NCBI GenBank assembly: GCA_016931995.1
Contig: JAFGDS010000027.1
Span: forward strand, 1 to 64,000
Direction: 5' to 3'
DNA from: Pirellulales bacterium
Lineage (GTDB): Bacteria > Planctomycetota > Planctomycetia > Pirellulales > Thermoguttaceae
Length of the DNA: 64,000 nt
Positions 54,101 to 58,530 of this stretch are shown one piece after another (position 1 is the first letter of the stretch; the number at the start of each line of letters is the position of its first letter). Under the pieces are notes generated by a model. It was not told where the DNA came from. It did not search any database and saw only the letters and a list, made by a program, of their open reading frames with translations. The translations under genes and the position numbers were made by a program.

Positions 54101-56439
54101 ATCTGCCGGTCGATCGTGATGATGAGCTTGTGGTTGTGGCCGTCGCGTTGCGAGTTGAGAAACGAATCGCTGTAGTTGTGGTCGGTGAAGCCGTACGGAT
54201 CGGTGTCGTAGTAGGTGAGCATCTCGCCCGTGGCGTCGCCGCGGATGAGATCGAGCAGGAGAAGTTGTTCCTGCGAGGCGCGGTAGGCTCCCAACTCGAC
54301 GTCGCTCATCATGCCGTATTGCGCGATGAGCAAGGTCTCGAGCTGCAGGTCGACCTCGTTTTCGGCCACGTCGGGGCCGTAGCCGTCGTAGGTGATGTAG
54401 ATGTCGCCGTCCGTGTCGAGGTTCGCCTTGCCGGAAATCTGGTCGTGCGGCCAGTCGGGGTTGCGGTTGCCCCAGACGATCGCGCTGTTGATGCGGGTGA
54501 TGGGGCGCATGATCGCCAGCGAGACGTTTTCCGGGATGAACTCGCCGCCGCGGTTGTACAACTCGACCATCATCATGCTGATGCCGGAGCTGTTCAGCGC
54601 GCCGCCCAGATCCGTGTCCGCGGTCCCGTCGCCCACGATCAGCAGATTGTTGAACGAGTCGAAGGCCAACGACGAGTCGCCCGCGACCATGCCCGTGTAC
54701 GCCGGGCCGTCCATCATGGACACGCCGTCCGGCGTGAAGATGTCCACCCAGATCTCGGCGTGCGCCTGCGGGATCGGGTTGGCCAGCGTCCAACTGATCG
54801 CGATGTGTCCGTCGTCGCTCATCGCCACGAAGGGGTTGGAGTAGCTCGTGGTGAGGTCGTCGTTGACGGTCCACTCGTTCCCCACGCGATCGCCGTCGCG
54901 GTTGAACCGCTGCGCCCGGATGTTGTTGAAAAAGCTCTGGTCCTGTCCAACGTTGGCCCAGGCGATGACGAAATTCCCCTCGGCGTCCATGCCAATGTCG
55001 GGCGTCACCTGGGCGTTGGCGGTGAACGAGTTGACCTGGAACTGGTTGCCCAGCGCCCGGACGCCCTGCACGAACTCGACGTTGGCCGGGTCCACGTAGC
55101 CCACCGGCGAAAACCGCCGGGCGTAGATGTCCGTCATCCGGCCTTCCTGACCCGGCAGCTCCGCCATCTCGCTCTGCCACGTGATCACGAAATCGCCGTC
55201 GGCGTCCATCGCCACCGCCGCGGCGTTCTGCATCAGCGCATCCACGCCCGGCGTGAAGGGATTGTCCGGCTCGGCGTCGTTGACGCGGAACTCCGGGCTG
55301 GTTTCCTTGATCGTCTTGACCGACGCGCCCGAAAGCGCGTTGCCCGCCTCGTCCCGGACCTCGATGACCTTCATCTCCGGATGGTTGATCTTGGACGAGA
55401 TGCCGACGAACGTGACGTCGAACTCCGTCGCGCTGACCGCGCGGACGGAGACCTCGGGCGAGGCCTTCGTGGTCGTCTCCGGCCCCAGGTAGGGCCCCAT
55501 CGGGGGCGTGGTTTCCGGCGACGTGAAGAAGACCGGCGCGTAGCTGTACGACGAGGCCGTGAGGTCGAACCACTGCTCGATGGCCAAGGCCGTGTCCGCC
55601 GGGTTGTCCGGCGAGATGGGAATGTCCACGACGGTGCCCGGCTGGCGGATCGTCGACAGCGTCACCGCCGGCAGGAAGCCGCTGGTGAAGGTGGTGAACC
55701 CCGCCACGGTCTCGATCTGGGGCATGTCGTCTCCGAGCGTGGCGTCGCCGAAGTAGATCTCGAACTCGTGCGGCGAGATCGCCTTGACGACAACGTCTTG
55801 CATTACGCCGCCAAGCCCTCGCAGGCCGGTCTGCATGTCGGCGGCCGTCTGGGTCAGGGGGGCGCTCTCGTCGAAGCTGACCGTCACGGCTTCGTTGCCG
55901 TCGACGACGCCGTTGCCGTTCAGGTCGAGCCCCAGGCGGAACTGGCCGACGATCAGCGGCTGGAAGCCGCCGTACAACGTCGCCGGCGCGTAGGCTGCCG
56001 AGAGCGTCAGCTTCTGCACCTCGTTGCCGTTGTAGCCCAGCGAGAAATGGGCCAGGGAGGTGTCCGGCAGGTTGTCGGTCAACACGCCGGCGGGCAGGGT
56101 GATCCGCTGCACCTCGTCGGTGAAGTAGCGCGCGTAGATGTTGCCGTCCGTCGGCGTGTCGTAGCGCGTCCACGCGACGACGAAATCGCCGTCGTTGTCC
56201 ACGCCGATGCACTGCGCGCCCGTCGTGATGTTCGCGCCCAGCGTCTCGTTCACCAGCCATTGCTGGACGTCGGCCGGCGACAAGCTCAAAAGCTGCCGCT
56301 GCTCGAGCGGATCGACCAGCAGCCGGCGGAAGGCCCGCTCCGTCACGCCTCGGCCGGGACGGCCGAGACCCAGTCGGTCGCGAAGACCCTCCACCTTGGA
56401 TGCGATGCTTCGAAGCGCGGGCATTCGGAAAAGCGACAT
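33136..56439 (-). CDS. giant exported repeat protein with two trypsin-like domains (7767 aa)
   Basis: This continuous 23.3-kb frame encodes about 0.8 MDa (assuming about 105 Da per residue). The N-terminus is basic and carries PLEQRQLLS, the planctomycetal export-associated motif. Most of the protein is a roughly 50-residue repeat of the form EFxVNTxTxGxQ...SVAMDADGDFVVxWxSxGQDGSGYGVYAQRFxxxG, broken by eight Ig-like linkers starting at (D)xAGPxVTDV at DNA 53523, 50604, 48822, 46863, 43905, 41043, 38403 and 36417. Inserted in the repeats are two complete S1 domains (triads H1543/D1591/S1704 and H3772/D3820/S3934), one P domain and several 'EVQ' modules. The C-terminus (33139-34510) matches that of giant protein 1. 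GAGG lies 8 nt before the ATG. The TIGR03032-family gene ends 10 nt upstream. Probable surface or secreted protein; biological role unknown. Confidence 0.95.
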   Translation of the reverse strand: MSLFRMPALRSIASKVEGLRDRLGLGRPGRGVTERAFRRLLVDPLEQRQLLSLSPADVQQWLVNETLGANITTGAQCIGVDNDGDFVVAWTRYDTPTDGNIYARYFTDEVQRITLPAGVLTDNLPDTSLAHFSLGYNGNEVQKLTLSAAYAPATLYGGFQPLIVGQFRLGLDLNGNGVVDGNEAVTVSFDESAPLTQTAADMQTGLRGLGGVMQDVVVKAISPHEFEIYFGDATLGDDMPQIETVAGFTTFTSGFLPAVTLSTIRQPGTVVDIPISPDNPADTALAIEQWFDLTASSYSYAPVFFTSPETTPPMGPYLGPETTTKASPEVSVRAVSATEFDVTFVGISSKINHPEMKVIEVRDEAGNALSGASVKTIKETSPEFRVNDAEPDNPFTPGVDALMQNAAAVAMDADGDFVITWQSEMAELPGQEGRMTDIYARRFSPVGYVDPANVEFVQGVRALGNQFQVNSFTANAQVTPDIGMDAEGNFVIAWANVGQDQSFFNNIRAQRFNRDGDRVGNEWTVNDDLTTSYSNPFVAMSDDGHIAISWTLANPIPQAHAEIWVDIFTPDGVSMMDGPAYTGMVAGDSSLAFDSFNNLLIVGDGTADTDLGGALNSSGISMMMVELYNRGGEFIPENVSLAIMRPITRINSAIVWGNRNPDWPHDQISGKANLDTDGDIYITYDGYGPDVAENEVDLQLETLLIAQYGMMSDVELGAYRASQEQLLLLDLIRGDATGEMLTYYDTDPYGFTDHNYSDSFLNSQRDGHNHKLIITIDRQIDGGNFVLRLSRAGVDGFEDRSFAIPTSGDPARINPGDTVDALDDFFESYLRTGTTDFWPEDDFSGSITVRLVNDMELAQRMGTPWDLFADPTHWVFEITFLGESHDWPFTVGVAPNGGHMTMGDINNLSPTVYDYQLGDPGTMQTFGSSGVEPDGDLTSVFTQFERFTDLSDYMINPSAPTNVYYRRLEENTDTAGPNVTDFLVAGGNRVTDGGQVIDAMSYIVVTFDEELTTLGVGNVTNVANWSLLKDGVQLSGGIRDIQFGMNMSTTLGLNSAGSNKWEAVIFFDGNGASAGTPALGGGSYQIIAKNSLKDLFGNPLGRTGYNIQGASISRSFYLVPPTGTETPVNTQTAGDQGAMEETTDPDLTPNSPRSIAGDADGEYVVVWTDTGSSPGIWAKVCRTEWTKVGNNRVSNTVTVSEFRVTTDATATYAAVARDGDGDFVVTWSQYDATTGWDVWYRRYDAQGRALDVARMANVETEAAQRFSTVAVDNDGDFVIAWQSDGQDDSGYGIYAQRFNRAGERLGGVNEVQAVRLASDVIPATFTLDLDGQITGPITFTGDLANTADEIEAAFAALGIEVQAEVVNEQDIAIEFLGEHGLRDVPPLVLNSATVGGDTPIELFTLTEGVSSEFRVNDTTVGNQVFASSAMDAQGNFVISWTSFGQGGDAANESNVYAKKLVSNEVFLGDDMRQGRTNGVVGAEVNSESIDAQRIITSGNDPDTLIAPAGTGLDGVVMITNMSAGTMGSGSLLLSGRHILTAAHVVSDFLGNPDLASSFVVTFDLPGGPVNIPASEVYVHPDYDGDIWNGSDVAIIVLSEEAPDLAERYDIYRDTDEIGEVFHQVGFGATGTGALGEIDALGSGVRREGHNRYEAIGTLLGIDDGILVYDFDSSSPTTDALGTNFGIVDLGLGTNIETNSAHGDSGGPGFINGLIAGVCSGAPHPFHYYNTDVTPFVIDSSFGEISIDARVSTYASWIDAVVDGSSPEFLVNTTIDGDQKWSSVAMDADGDFVITWTSYGHDGVGSGYGAGYGGEYGVFAQRFNSSSGIVGGEFQVNTYTDDNQQHSQVAMDADGDFVITWESFQERPGGAGAATSYGIYAQRYSANNGPNDGRIGGEFHVNTTTAGDQRFPSVMLSHTGDAVFAWFGPGVGDTQGVFTQRYEVLADVAGPVVTDVQNVVSGSLAPVFEGEVVSEAVTKLVVRFGENLSTAYGTSGADSILNPNNWQLTNYGTTISKGVRSITFGLNQAYNEGLASAVSGKYEAVLTLDGDPTLTGAQPLGDGSYVLTVSGAVKDLFGNQLDGDFSGRPGGDFSYAFLVQTTPTTPNGDIPVVGPTTTNARTYAETPNAIAADADGDHVIVWTAFDEVLERDRVYGRRFDANGAAKGDAFEITPAALAGFGLDDQRHASVAMDADGDFIVTWTNYRDTNGDNVNDEADIYARRYTADGTAQGSPFRVNTYTTNAQKWSDVAMDLDGDFVITWSSMGQEDNQQLGYGYGVYARRFDSYGMSLGTEFQVNVTKVGNQQFPSIAMDATGDFIIAWTSDQAIDGDDIIARAFKANGSPMPIDNSLSLAGQPIGIHGGEILVNTTTAGDQRYADVAVDMTGTRFVVAWTSSAEDGSGYGVYARRLTLDPTIGYVQPDATNPINFRVNTSTNWNQMYPSVAMSWNGSYIVTWSGYGNRPTEPDTSGYGVFYQRYNALGELIGTESRANAETQGNQWLSSVAVDANGNFFLAWTGVGNTADATDVYRYVGKTRFLAPDGAGPVVTDVLSASDRSRMIQDATIETVAGVQQLVLVFSENLSTTGGTTGLDSVLNPSNWLLERNGSELALGVNKIEFQYNTATRKYEAIVTFDSNGLTPGTPALVKGDYTLTLRDAVTDGANRLDGDLDAVPGTTPAAPALQGYSFHFSVADTPNLGPEYRVNASTAAEQTASPTLGMGMGLEYTNRCVAVDHDGDFVVVWTSIGLDDPSDANGAGVYMRMFDRNNNPLTGDILVNTYTVGHQRNAEVAMDADGDFVVVWESQGQDTGGSYGIFGQRFDAMGRKVGVEFRVNSEYIGDQTKPAVAMNNQGDFVVTYTSSHGQDLGYFQELIGQRFNRRGEPVGVEFQINQASIPNLPTEASTQITANSAVVMDESGGFVVTWDTFVAQADGVIFNSVILARMFNPNGTARTDEFRVDHSNISSDAIGNTYADPEHRERQNAVDVIGASDIRRTARNPQIAMDGQGNFTIVWESWRDNDIDEDTDNQGDDPGQDPDDWPDSYGIYFHQYNANGTERTDFDYNANFVNTGSALSYDTNFTGSQVNPSVAIDIDGEIFVVWNGIGAEPDPLYSANPTLVGNFDATGVFTRRFTSSTGPNAAVYASQQQRVNYTDGGVQQFPTIATEPDGDRIVVWSGTGVGDQYGLFFRRYEEVIDTAGPLVTDLQLIDGAVLENGAQVIDEMQYVIVTFDEDLTRAGTNGVLNLNNWSLMKNGVKLTAGIKEIQFGLNQSSVMGLNSTASNKWEAVLLLDGNGVTSGTPVLTGGNYEIRVSNAIRDVAGNALGRTGYNIQGASDARTFYLVPPTGGENLVNTNDTTGDQIFLDPSGDPDTVPNSPRSIAGDADGDHVVVWTTVNATTSDIWAKIYRTEWTGTAANRVSTLTVVKEFQITTDVIANFAGVARDGDGDFIVTWSQNNGTTAEPDWDVYFQRFDANGAAIDLEPRMANIETEHAQRYSTVAMDIDGDFVVAWQSEDQDGSGYGVYAQAYSRGGEIVGGLNEIQVLTISESTTNASFRLEFDLDVEDGVDGPKTDIITYAGNLEDTAAQIEAAIANMGVLGLTVQVEVLDETQLAIEFTGEYGGRDVPPLVIHREPGGNGSLQLRVETEGISSEFQVNDTTDGDQLFASAAMDAQGNYIISWTSFGQDGDAPNESNIYAKRFTSSEILVGSATALSATTSRNNGAVAQPRVIASGDDHTDLIVADGTGYDGVVQVFAGGGSGTGSLLLSGNHILTAAHVVADDFGNALPASAVSVTFTLPTGLVSIPASEVFVHPAYNGDIFDGNDVAIIVLANPGPAEAERYDIYRGNNDLGQAFDRYGYGYTGIGPTGEDTTVDTTYILRGGENVYEALGSQLGINAGILVYDFDDGTAEHDALGLGYNIVDTGLPDDRETNSARGDSGGPAFINGLIAGITSGGFWSSLVADADINATPLDSSFGEISIDARISTYASWIDAITGGSSPEFLVNSVVGGDQKWSSVAMDLDGDYVITWTTHNQNGTGNGPGDGFIDQNAIAARRFNADNTAVGPEFQVNTYTAENQQHSQVAMDADGDFMIAWESFQEPLAAATSFGVYAQRFVATGKMADNYVGVNGRLGAEIHVNTTTEGDQRMPSVLLSHAGDAVIAWTGPGTNGTIDVFTQRYNVLADQAGPVVTDVLGLDSNTSVWSPILAGEAVETEVGKLMVIFGEDLNTQYSTSGPNSILNPNNWVLTRDGEVVTDAVVEVVFGFNAATGKYEALVTIDGDPETEGIQTLEDGQYVLTIRDNVMDRFGNRLDGNYDGTPGGDYVLTFTVLGAGSETRVNTDPDGKQVFMDETLPIAKTPNSPQSTASDADGDYGVVWTDLGHVTDEIQRITLGGSWGKFKLQYNGLVTADISFTGDIDATTAAIQAAFDGLGLQTQVVAIDDLTIEVRFIGAAANVNHPQLVAAAGATPNISGDVTVTTTVQGGDTVQGVFVKLYDVTWAIAADGERTSTLVERQPINPATGAVWAKNEICVTTNPTATYASIAMDADGDFVVTWSQNDGTAAAPDWNVYARRYDAMGNAGVTELQALKLSNIPTATGLTGVVKLEWNGLTTGDIALSIPNTTTGLSAAATAVQTALQALGANVVVTAEAAPSAETGKFNVSFGIRFQGTQSRSDQLAIAFASQTWTAGTALAEAVISRDGSAGEAFRVNSVTIDQQRYSTVAIDHDGDFVIAWQSEAQNGNGYEIYAQAYDRFGKALGVGDELQVLSFSASSAGSFRLFYRDTIDTEIGTNVITYNGDLVATAQQIQTELALLGLDVEVVAQEPADIEIRFRGADGGFDHRQLLLDVGEEDAETITGLTIQTQQQGKSGEFRVNENMEGDQVYASVAMDAVGNFVVTWTSYDFILNDGDASNIHARQYVWIDSPNTTDAEDVIVAGAEFLVNQTLVGEQRWSDVAMDKTGDFVITWTSVSEDPNNEDEEIGLTGRQDVFARRYYFNTTVGGGSPVDNVPVGNEFQVNSYTRGTQQHSSASMDADGDFIIAWESFQDLPGPGSDQPNSLGVYAQAYVRNALLGQVGGANGEWNEEFAVNGTKVGPQRLPSVALDDTGDAVFVWSGKGTVLGQEDDQGIFMRRDDQETDVAGPTVTDVLYLQEPQDAVDTLEVVLDGALVRYEVNKFVVVFGEDLNLIYDTLGAHSITNPEHWQILKNGAVLEDGITRIEFGLNKAYELGMATSPSGKYEAVLTFDADVTKPGKQALGNGTYVLTIDDTVVDPSGNALDGDVDGTPGINFQHQFIIRAGEQGGDDPVGGEDDVISGGHTHAETPGATAMDADGDYVVAWTATTIVNGQEVDRAYIRLYDKTGDPKGAAMAVTPSAAFPDFVGDQQRYVTTAMDADGDFIVTWTNYRDTDGNTANGYEQVDVYARRYNAVGKAGVDEVQSLRLSGISATAGLTGTIHLSWNGQTTDGIAINISANATTGVAEAAAAVEAALKTIGANVTVKAAAVASTTTPGTLVLTFSIQFVGTQAESNQPPVTFASQSWTVGAPLVEALNVRDGNSGAPFRVNNYTLADQKWSDVAMDADGDFVVTWSSFGQEDGGQGGFGYGVYARRYDRFGYAYGPEFQVNTTVAGDQQFASVAMGADGSFVVTWQSSQNGVGDDIIARVFNADGSSVTSPLTGEFTVNDTLAGNQRYPDIAMDLAGGSYVITWSSSQQTDDPSGYGVYAKRFDRLTLEELTVRYAYQGDPVDFGEGETIEIPIVVDQDFRITDVNVRLNISHQDPSDLFVSVVSPSGEEIFLFQQVPAAGDQDGFTLAGPNGQNFEWTFFDDEAAIPIANGLPPFDGAYQPLQALAGFDDNTTGGTWLLRIYDNDPATDPDVDINTETGAVTHTADGGRLWSWSLEFTRDPAASDEVLVNATTQGNQMFSSVAMDHVGNAIVAWSGYGNEPGQEDTSGYGVFVRRLTTTMVLLGTEERLNRTTDGMQWLPSVAMDGEGNFVTVWTGDTANGSTNVFQYLGIENRSVDGPLVTDVFIPTTVVSTSLLTPLLEGGVADAGLKQLVVAFGENLSVAQTTVNGVRSPAIESVLNPNNWALERNGEEVHGAIVSITFGLNPETGKYESRLTFDGNGLGAGQPGLLPGEYTLVVRDQIEDLRGNRLDGDFDSLPGTLPDGSGHGGYAFHFSVPEQADTLGTEMRVNQSIAPIQILSEPKGTGFAREVTTMSVAVDHDGDYVVVWTMYAQDSPFDSDVYFRLYDRNNNPITDETRVNNITSGVQGNATVAMDADGDFIVVWESEAADGTLDVYSQRFTSRGQRIAVDRTSRIITDPYRNVANASHVEALVNTTVVGQQYNPAVSMDSYGNYVVVWGVSGQNFGYLNNVIGQRFNFRGEAVGAEFQVNAVDLPGASGPGLSGSFLVNPSVTLGDDGNFVVAWDRALFALSGVVTDSDVLARVFDDQSNPLTDEIVVNADEIIGQDASHVTADGAAGGNDVERIARNPQVARDTAGNFIVVFESYLDNDYLITDTPDSYGIYYRRFDALGTPLTDEVQQANTVVSADEDAVLDETATQQFAFDQVNPTIAIDADGDFAIFWNGNGAQPDWFAPDDPTLVSDRDDAGVFGRWFHAGTDTVLSYPTTVQQRANETVAGVQQFPSLAMEPDGDAVLVWAGSGVGDRHGIFVRRYDQTADTAGPMATELRLADADRTLVGPGENVFGNPTSLLVVFDEKLNTDKTGAGNTPGLHSVENVNNWALVNGRGEEIQGAIRSVTFKLDAATGKWVAEITFNAAGGAAGALANGTYTLIARTAIHDLAGNELARTGYQPYGTGRRFDALGNELPVDPVTSPTGGFGFQFRVNNTIPGDAPWGDLDQVASEPTTTLGQDNLALVTYQEDSAVARNGLGEYVVVWVEYSEVVDSSLFPIDPNADPDAVLPVIPATPVLEANIMAQRFDAQCREVGDPILVNSLTTGDQLDPAVAIDDAGNFVVIWSGDGTALGDATGIFGQRFDGDGIRQGGQFRVNDYINSIQDEPAVAMNPNTGDFVVTWTSFGQDGSRDGVYARRYQANGLAYGAEFRVNTVTSGPQGTPDIAMNATGSFVIVWASEEQDASGWGVFGQRFAANGTKLGSEFRVNTQQNGDQIDPAVGMDRQGNFVVTWASRQDGSGMGVYAQRYNASGVKQGGEFRVNTTTVHDQFEPDIAVSDKGIFVIVWTSFNQDTPYDENLRDWGIYGRMYNANGTDYVDARVGANPIGEFRVNAQTEGDQHAASVAMDAEGHYIVSWSGMHHEITTLVTQDDGQGGQTEPVQTQRPLSAIYTRFIDPPANGSSDAAQAELVVPGTTGADVFEFYGGPTPATWIVKLNGETLLVSADVGTIRFDGKGGQDTVTFSGAGANDRTELWANSGTFTSDYYSVEVSNVEIITASGGVGNDTLILHDGAGDDLLVIRPQSATFTGTGLNLSTTGYETVQAKADGGGTDTVEVYDTTGNDAFIATPSYATMGSAAAGAAPYARVESFERVKGYSTAGTDKAYLYDSVGDDSFTAGPGFARLFGADFFSLANGFRYVYAYGDAGGRDVANMTGSDGVDTFDASPNVASYHGAGFYNRAENFEVIQATGQEGGTDTVILHGSDEDDTFIAGRNYGKLSGQGYEIRADFFHDVIAYAHGGYDVAQFIDSSGDDTFVGTSTSSRMYGSGYSNRAFGFDQVKAWAVAGGNNVATLHDAALNAHDYLEAEDGWAQLSNTDVGFAYWASGFQTVNAHANDQGDKKRVASELDFVLATTGTWTDE
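33139..34510 (-). repeat. C-terminal repeat module of giant protein 2, about nine units plus terminal cap
   Basis: The units match those at the end of giant protein 1: DTVEVYDTTGNDAF, DKAYLYDSVGDDSF, DTVILHGSDEDDTF, DVAQFIDSSGDDTF. The leading unit (LVVPGTTGADVFEFYG) and the capping unit (NVATLHDAALNAHDYLEA, WAQLSNTDVG, YWASGFQTVNAHA, GDKKR) are also equivalent. The tail ends TGTWTDE. Confidence 0.85.
38745..39265 (-). other. P domain inserted in repeat segment x'
   Basis: About 174 residues (IEIPIVVDQDFRITDVNVRL, LFVSVVSPSGEEIFLFQQ, GGTWLLRIYDNDP, LWSWSLEFTRDP) match the proprotein-convertase P domain. The sister segment x has a short linker at the same place (about 49160-49240), so the domain is an insertion. 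No protease domain is adjacent in this copy. Confidence 0.8.
39770..40175 (-). repeat. EVQ module, copy in segment x'
   Basis: The module of about 135 residues starts DEVQSLRLSGISATAGLTGT and ends FASQSWTVGAPLVEALNVRD. The sister segment x reads straight from ARRYTADGTAQ to GSPFRVN without it. It is a close paralog of the copy at 42325-42720. Confidence 0.8.
42325..42720 (-). repeat. EVQ module, copy in segment S'
   Basis: It starts TELQALKLSNIPTATGLTGV and ends FASQTWTAGTALAEAVISRD. It sits after ARRYDAMGNAG, the position equivalent to the x' copy, but in a different host repeat. Related, more diverged modules of the form (N)E(V/I)Q-x-(V/L)-x-(L/I) occur near 45840, 52510 and 56110. Confidence 0.8.
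44460..45260 (-). other. trypsin-like S1 protease domain, copy 2 of giant protein 2
   Basis: ILTAAHVV carries His3772, NDVAIIVL carries Asp3820 and ARGDSGGPAF carries Ser3934, so the triad is complete. The domain starts after YAKRFTSSEILVG and ends before SSPEFLVN of the host repeat. It is a close paralog of copy 1, with triad residues 2229-2230 positions further along the chain. Confidence 0.88.
46863..53523 (-). repeat. first S-x-y duplication block of giant protein 2
   Basis: From linker A1 to linker A4 the block spans 6660 bp (2220 residues) and comprises three segments. S (973 aa) carries S1 protease copy 1, x has 594 aa and y has 653 aa. The block is followed by another S-type segment with S1 copy 2 (A4-A5, 986 aa) and then by S'-x'-y'. 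Confidence 0.82.
51150..51960 (-). other. trypsin-like S1 protease domain, copy 1 of giant protein 2
   Basis: The triad is complete: His1543 in ILTAAHVV, Asp1591 in GSDVAIIVL and Ser1704 in AHGDSGGPGF. The domain is embedded between the host-repeat stretches ESNVYAKKL and SSPEFLVN. It ends with the helix-like STYASWIDAV also present in copy 2. Confidence 0.88.
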
Positions 56440-56449
56440 CTCTCTGTCC

Positions 56450-57658
56450 TCAGCGTTGTGTTTCCGTTTTTGGAAACGTAGTGCCCATCAGTCCCACGTC
56501 CCGTCCGCCGTCCTGGCCGTCCAGCGGAGGAATGCGGTTTCGGCTGGCCTCTTCTCCCGAAACCGTCTCGTCCCGAATCTCCGAACTGGGGCGAAGCCAG
56601 TAGGACGACTCGGGATTCGTCATCGCCTGACGCGCGGCCGGCTTGTCCAGATTCAAGATCATGGGCCGTAGCGCGCCGGGCAAAAAATGCACGTCGTAAA
56701 GCTCCTCGCACCCCTGCGTGAACTCGAACAATCCGACCTCGCGCCCCGCTTCGAGATCCACCACGGCCACGCCACAGCGGAGCCGATCCCATTGCGTCTG
56801 CACGGGCAGACCGCCGAACAGATGCTTCTCGCGGATCTGGCAAAGCCCCACCAGGGCATGCCGGCCCACGAACGACAGCCCTCGCAGGTAGCCCGGCAAT
56901 CGGCATACCGTCTCGCATCGGCCCGTCGCCGGGTCCACCACGACCAGCGCGCCCTCGCCGGAATTGAGCAGCCACAGCCGCCCGGCGTGCCACCGAGGCG
57001 AATGGGGCATGGCCAATCCGCGGGCGACGATCTCGCTGGTCTCGACGTCGATCACCACGCCGCCGGTGGCCTTCTTCTCGCGCCACGCGCCCGGCGCGTC
57101 GGTCGTGCCCAGCGCCGTGACGTACTTCGGCCGGCCGTCGACCATCGCCAGCCCGTTCAGGTGGCACCGATCCTCGGGCACGAGGTCGGTCACGAACGGC
57201 GGGCGCCACGTCGGCGTGAAGCTGTGGTCCGTGCTCAAATGCGATAGGCACGAGAACCGCGAGTTCACCACGACGAGCCCGTCGCGGCCAAACGCCACGT
57301 CGTGCGCGTTCACGTCGCCCGTGTGGTAGGTCGCCCGCGGCAGGTAGAGGGCGTCGTACCGGCCGGGCTGATCCTCGAGATAATCCGGCGCCAGGAGCGG
57401 GGCATTGGCCAGGAACCACACGTCATTGCGCGTGGCCAGCACCATGCGGCCGTCGCGGGCCGCCATGCCCAACGGCTTGTCGAACTCCCGCATCAACAGC
57501 GTCACCCGCGCCCCGTCCCATCCCAGCGCCGCGACTTTGCCGGCCTGATAGGTGCTGACGACGACCGAACCCCGAGCCGCCGCCATCCACGCGACGAAAC
57601 CGTCGCCCGCGGCGCACGTGATTTGGACGGGGGGTTTCGGGTCTTGCTGCGGATTCAT
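56450..57658 (-). CDS. TIGR03032 family protein (DUF4915-like), unknown function
   Basis: This 402-residue protein shows the strongly conserved family segments in order: STYQAGKVAALG, FDKPLGMA, VLATRNDVWFL, HTGDVNAHDVAF, NSRFSCLSHLS, PPFVTDLVPEDRCHLNGLA, YVTALGTTDAPGAWRE, GLAMPHSPRWHAGRLWLLNS and GYLRGLSFVG. The repeated W/V-x-V/L strands suggest a beta-propeller-like fold. No signal peptide or membrane segment is seen. The frame is open further upstream, but ATG 57658 (GGGGACC upstream) fits the family start; the upstream extension is arginine-rich and without family similarity. The stop lies 10 nt before the start of giant gene 2, so the two are almost certainly one operon. A role in making, exporting or modifying the giant protein is a guess from position only. 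Confidence 0.88.
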   Translation of the reverse strand: MNPQQDPKPPVQITCAAGDGFVAWMAAARGSVVVSTYQAGKVAALGWDGARVTLLMREFDKPLGMAARDGRMVLATRNDVWFLANAPLLAPDYLEDQPGRYDALYLPRATYHTGDVNAHDVAFGRDGLVVVNSRFSCLSHLSTDHSFTPTWRPPFVTDLVPEDRCHLNGLAMVDGRPKYVTALGTTDAPGAWREKKATGGVVIDVETSEIVARGLAMPHSPRWHAGRLWLLNSGEGALVVVDPATGRCETVCRLPGYLRGLSFVGRHALVGLCQIREKHLFGGLPVQTQWDRLRCGVAVVDLEAGREVGLFEFTQGCEELYDVHFLPGALRPMILNLDKPAARQAMTNPESSYWLRPSSEIRDETVSGEEASRNRIPPLDGQDGGRDVGLMGTTFPKTETQR

Positions 57659-58152
57659 GCGAAGGTCCCCGCGCGACCTGTCAAACGACAAACACGACGG
57701 CACGACGACGCACCGCCGGCCGCGCGGACAAAGGATGGAAGATAAACGGGGCAAAGCTGCATACGGGCAAGTGAGGGCAAGACGAACCCAACCCAACGCG
57801 GCCAACGGTGCAACCCGCCGCCGCACGGGGTAGATTCGCGACGCGCGCGCACGGCGCGCATTCCCAACGCGGCGATCTGGCGCGGAACGAAAGGCGGTCG
57901 GCCCGTTAAACCGCCTGATCGTCCAAGGCTCACGCCCGTTGGGAAAAACCATCGCGCCGCGAAAACGCCGACGCGTTCTATACGCCGCACATTGCTCAAA
58001 CGGGAACCGACGGCCAGCGAATGTCCGCCTCGCCCTCGCCCGCCCGCACGCAGGGTGCCACGCGCGCCTCTTCTCATTCGTTCCGCCTCAAACGGGTACC
58101 CTGAACCACTGCCGCCTTGCCCGGCAGGGCCGTCAGAGCTCCCGCAGCCGTT

Positions 58153-58182
58153 ATTAGAATTCAAAAACGACGAAAGTGTCAA
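58153..58182 (-). promoter_or_regulatory. candidate sigma-70 promoter for the TIGR03032-giant 2 operon
   Basis: On the minus strand, a perfect TTGACA at 58177-58182 is followed after 18 bp by TCTAAT at 58153-58158 (5 of 6 consensus). The surrounding sequence is unusually A/T-rich for this genome. Transcription would begin near 58146, leaving a leader of about 490 nt before the ATG at 57658. Confidence 0.55.
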
Positions 58183-58530
58183 ATAGAAAGCTCGCCGACG
58201 GGCTCTTCACCCGGAAAGCCAGAAAAGACCTTGCCTCTTCTCTGAAATTGCCAAAGTCACCAGTTTATCATGATCGGGGGCACCGCCAACGTCAAGACCT
58301 TTCCCCTCGTCGCAGAGTCTCTTGAGCACACGGGATAGGGCGATCGCGGCCCCTTCCGCCAGCAGCCCGAGCGACCACGCAGTCACCCTACTCTGGTGCA
58401 GAGCCTTCTACTCTCTTAGGGCTGTTCGACGGAGGACGCCTCGGCACAGCAATACGTACCAATGGTGCAAGGCAACCCACCTGAATATGGTAAATCGGTC
58501 GGGTGGCAAGGCACCAGGTAGAGGTATATG

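Noticed and set aside
33136-56439. Possible frameshift or assembly join within the duplicated blocks
   Set aside because: The frame is open throughout, the duplicate segments differ at many residues, and the inserts differ between copies, which does not look like a collapsed or falsely repeated assembly.
57655-58182. Minus-strand open frame of 175 codons ahead of the TIGR03032-family gene
   Set aside because: It overlaps that gene's start, is rich in Arg/Gly/Ser without a recognisable motif, and the candidate promoter lies inside its first codons.
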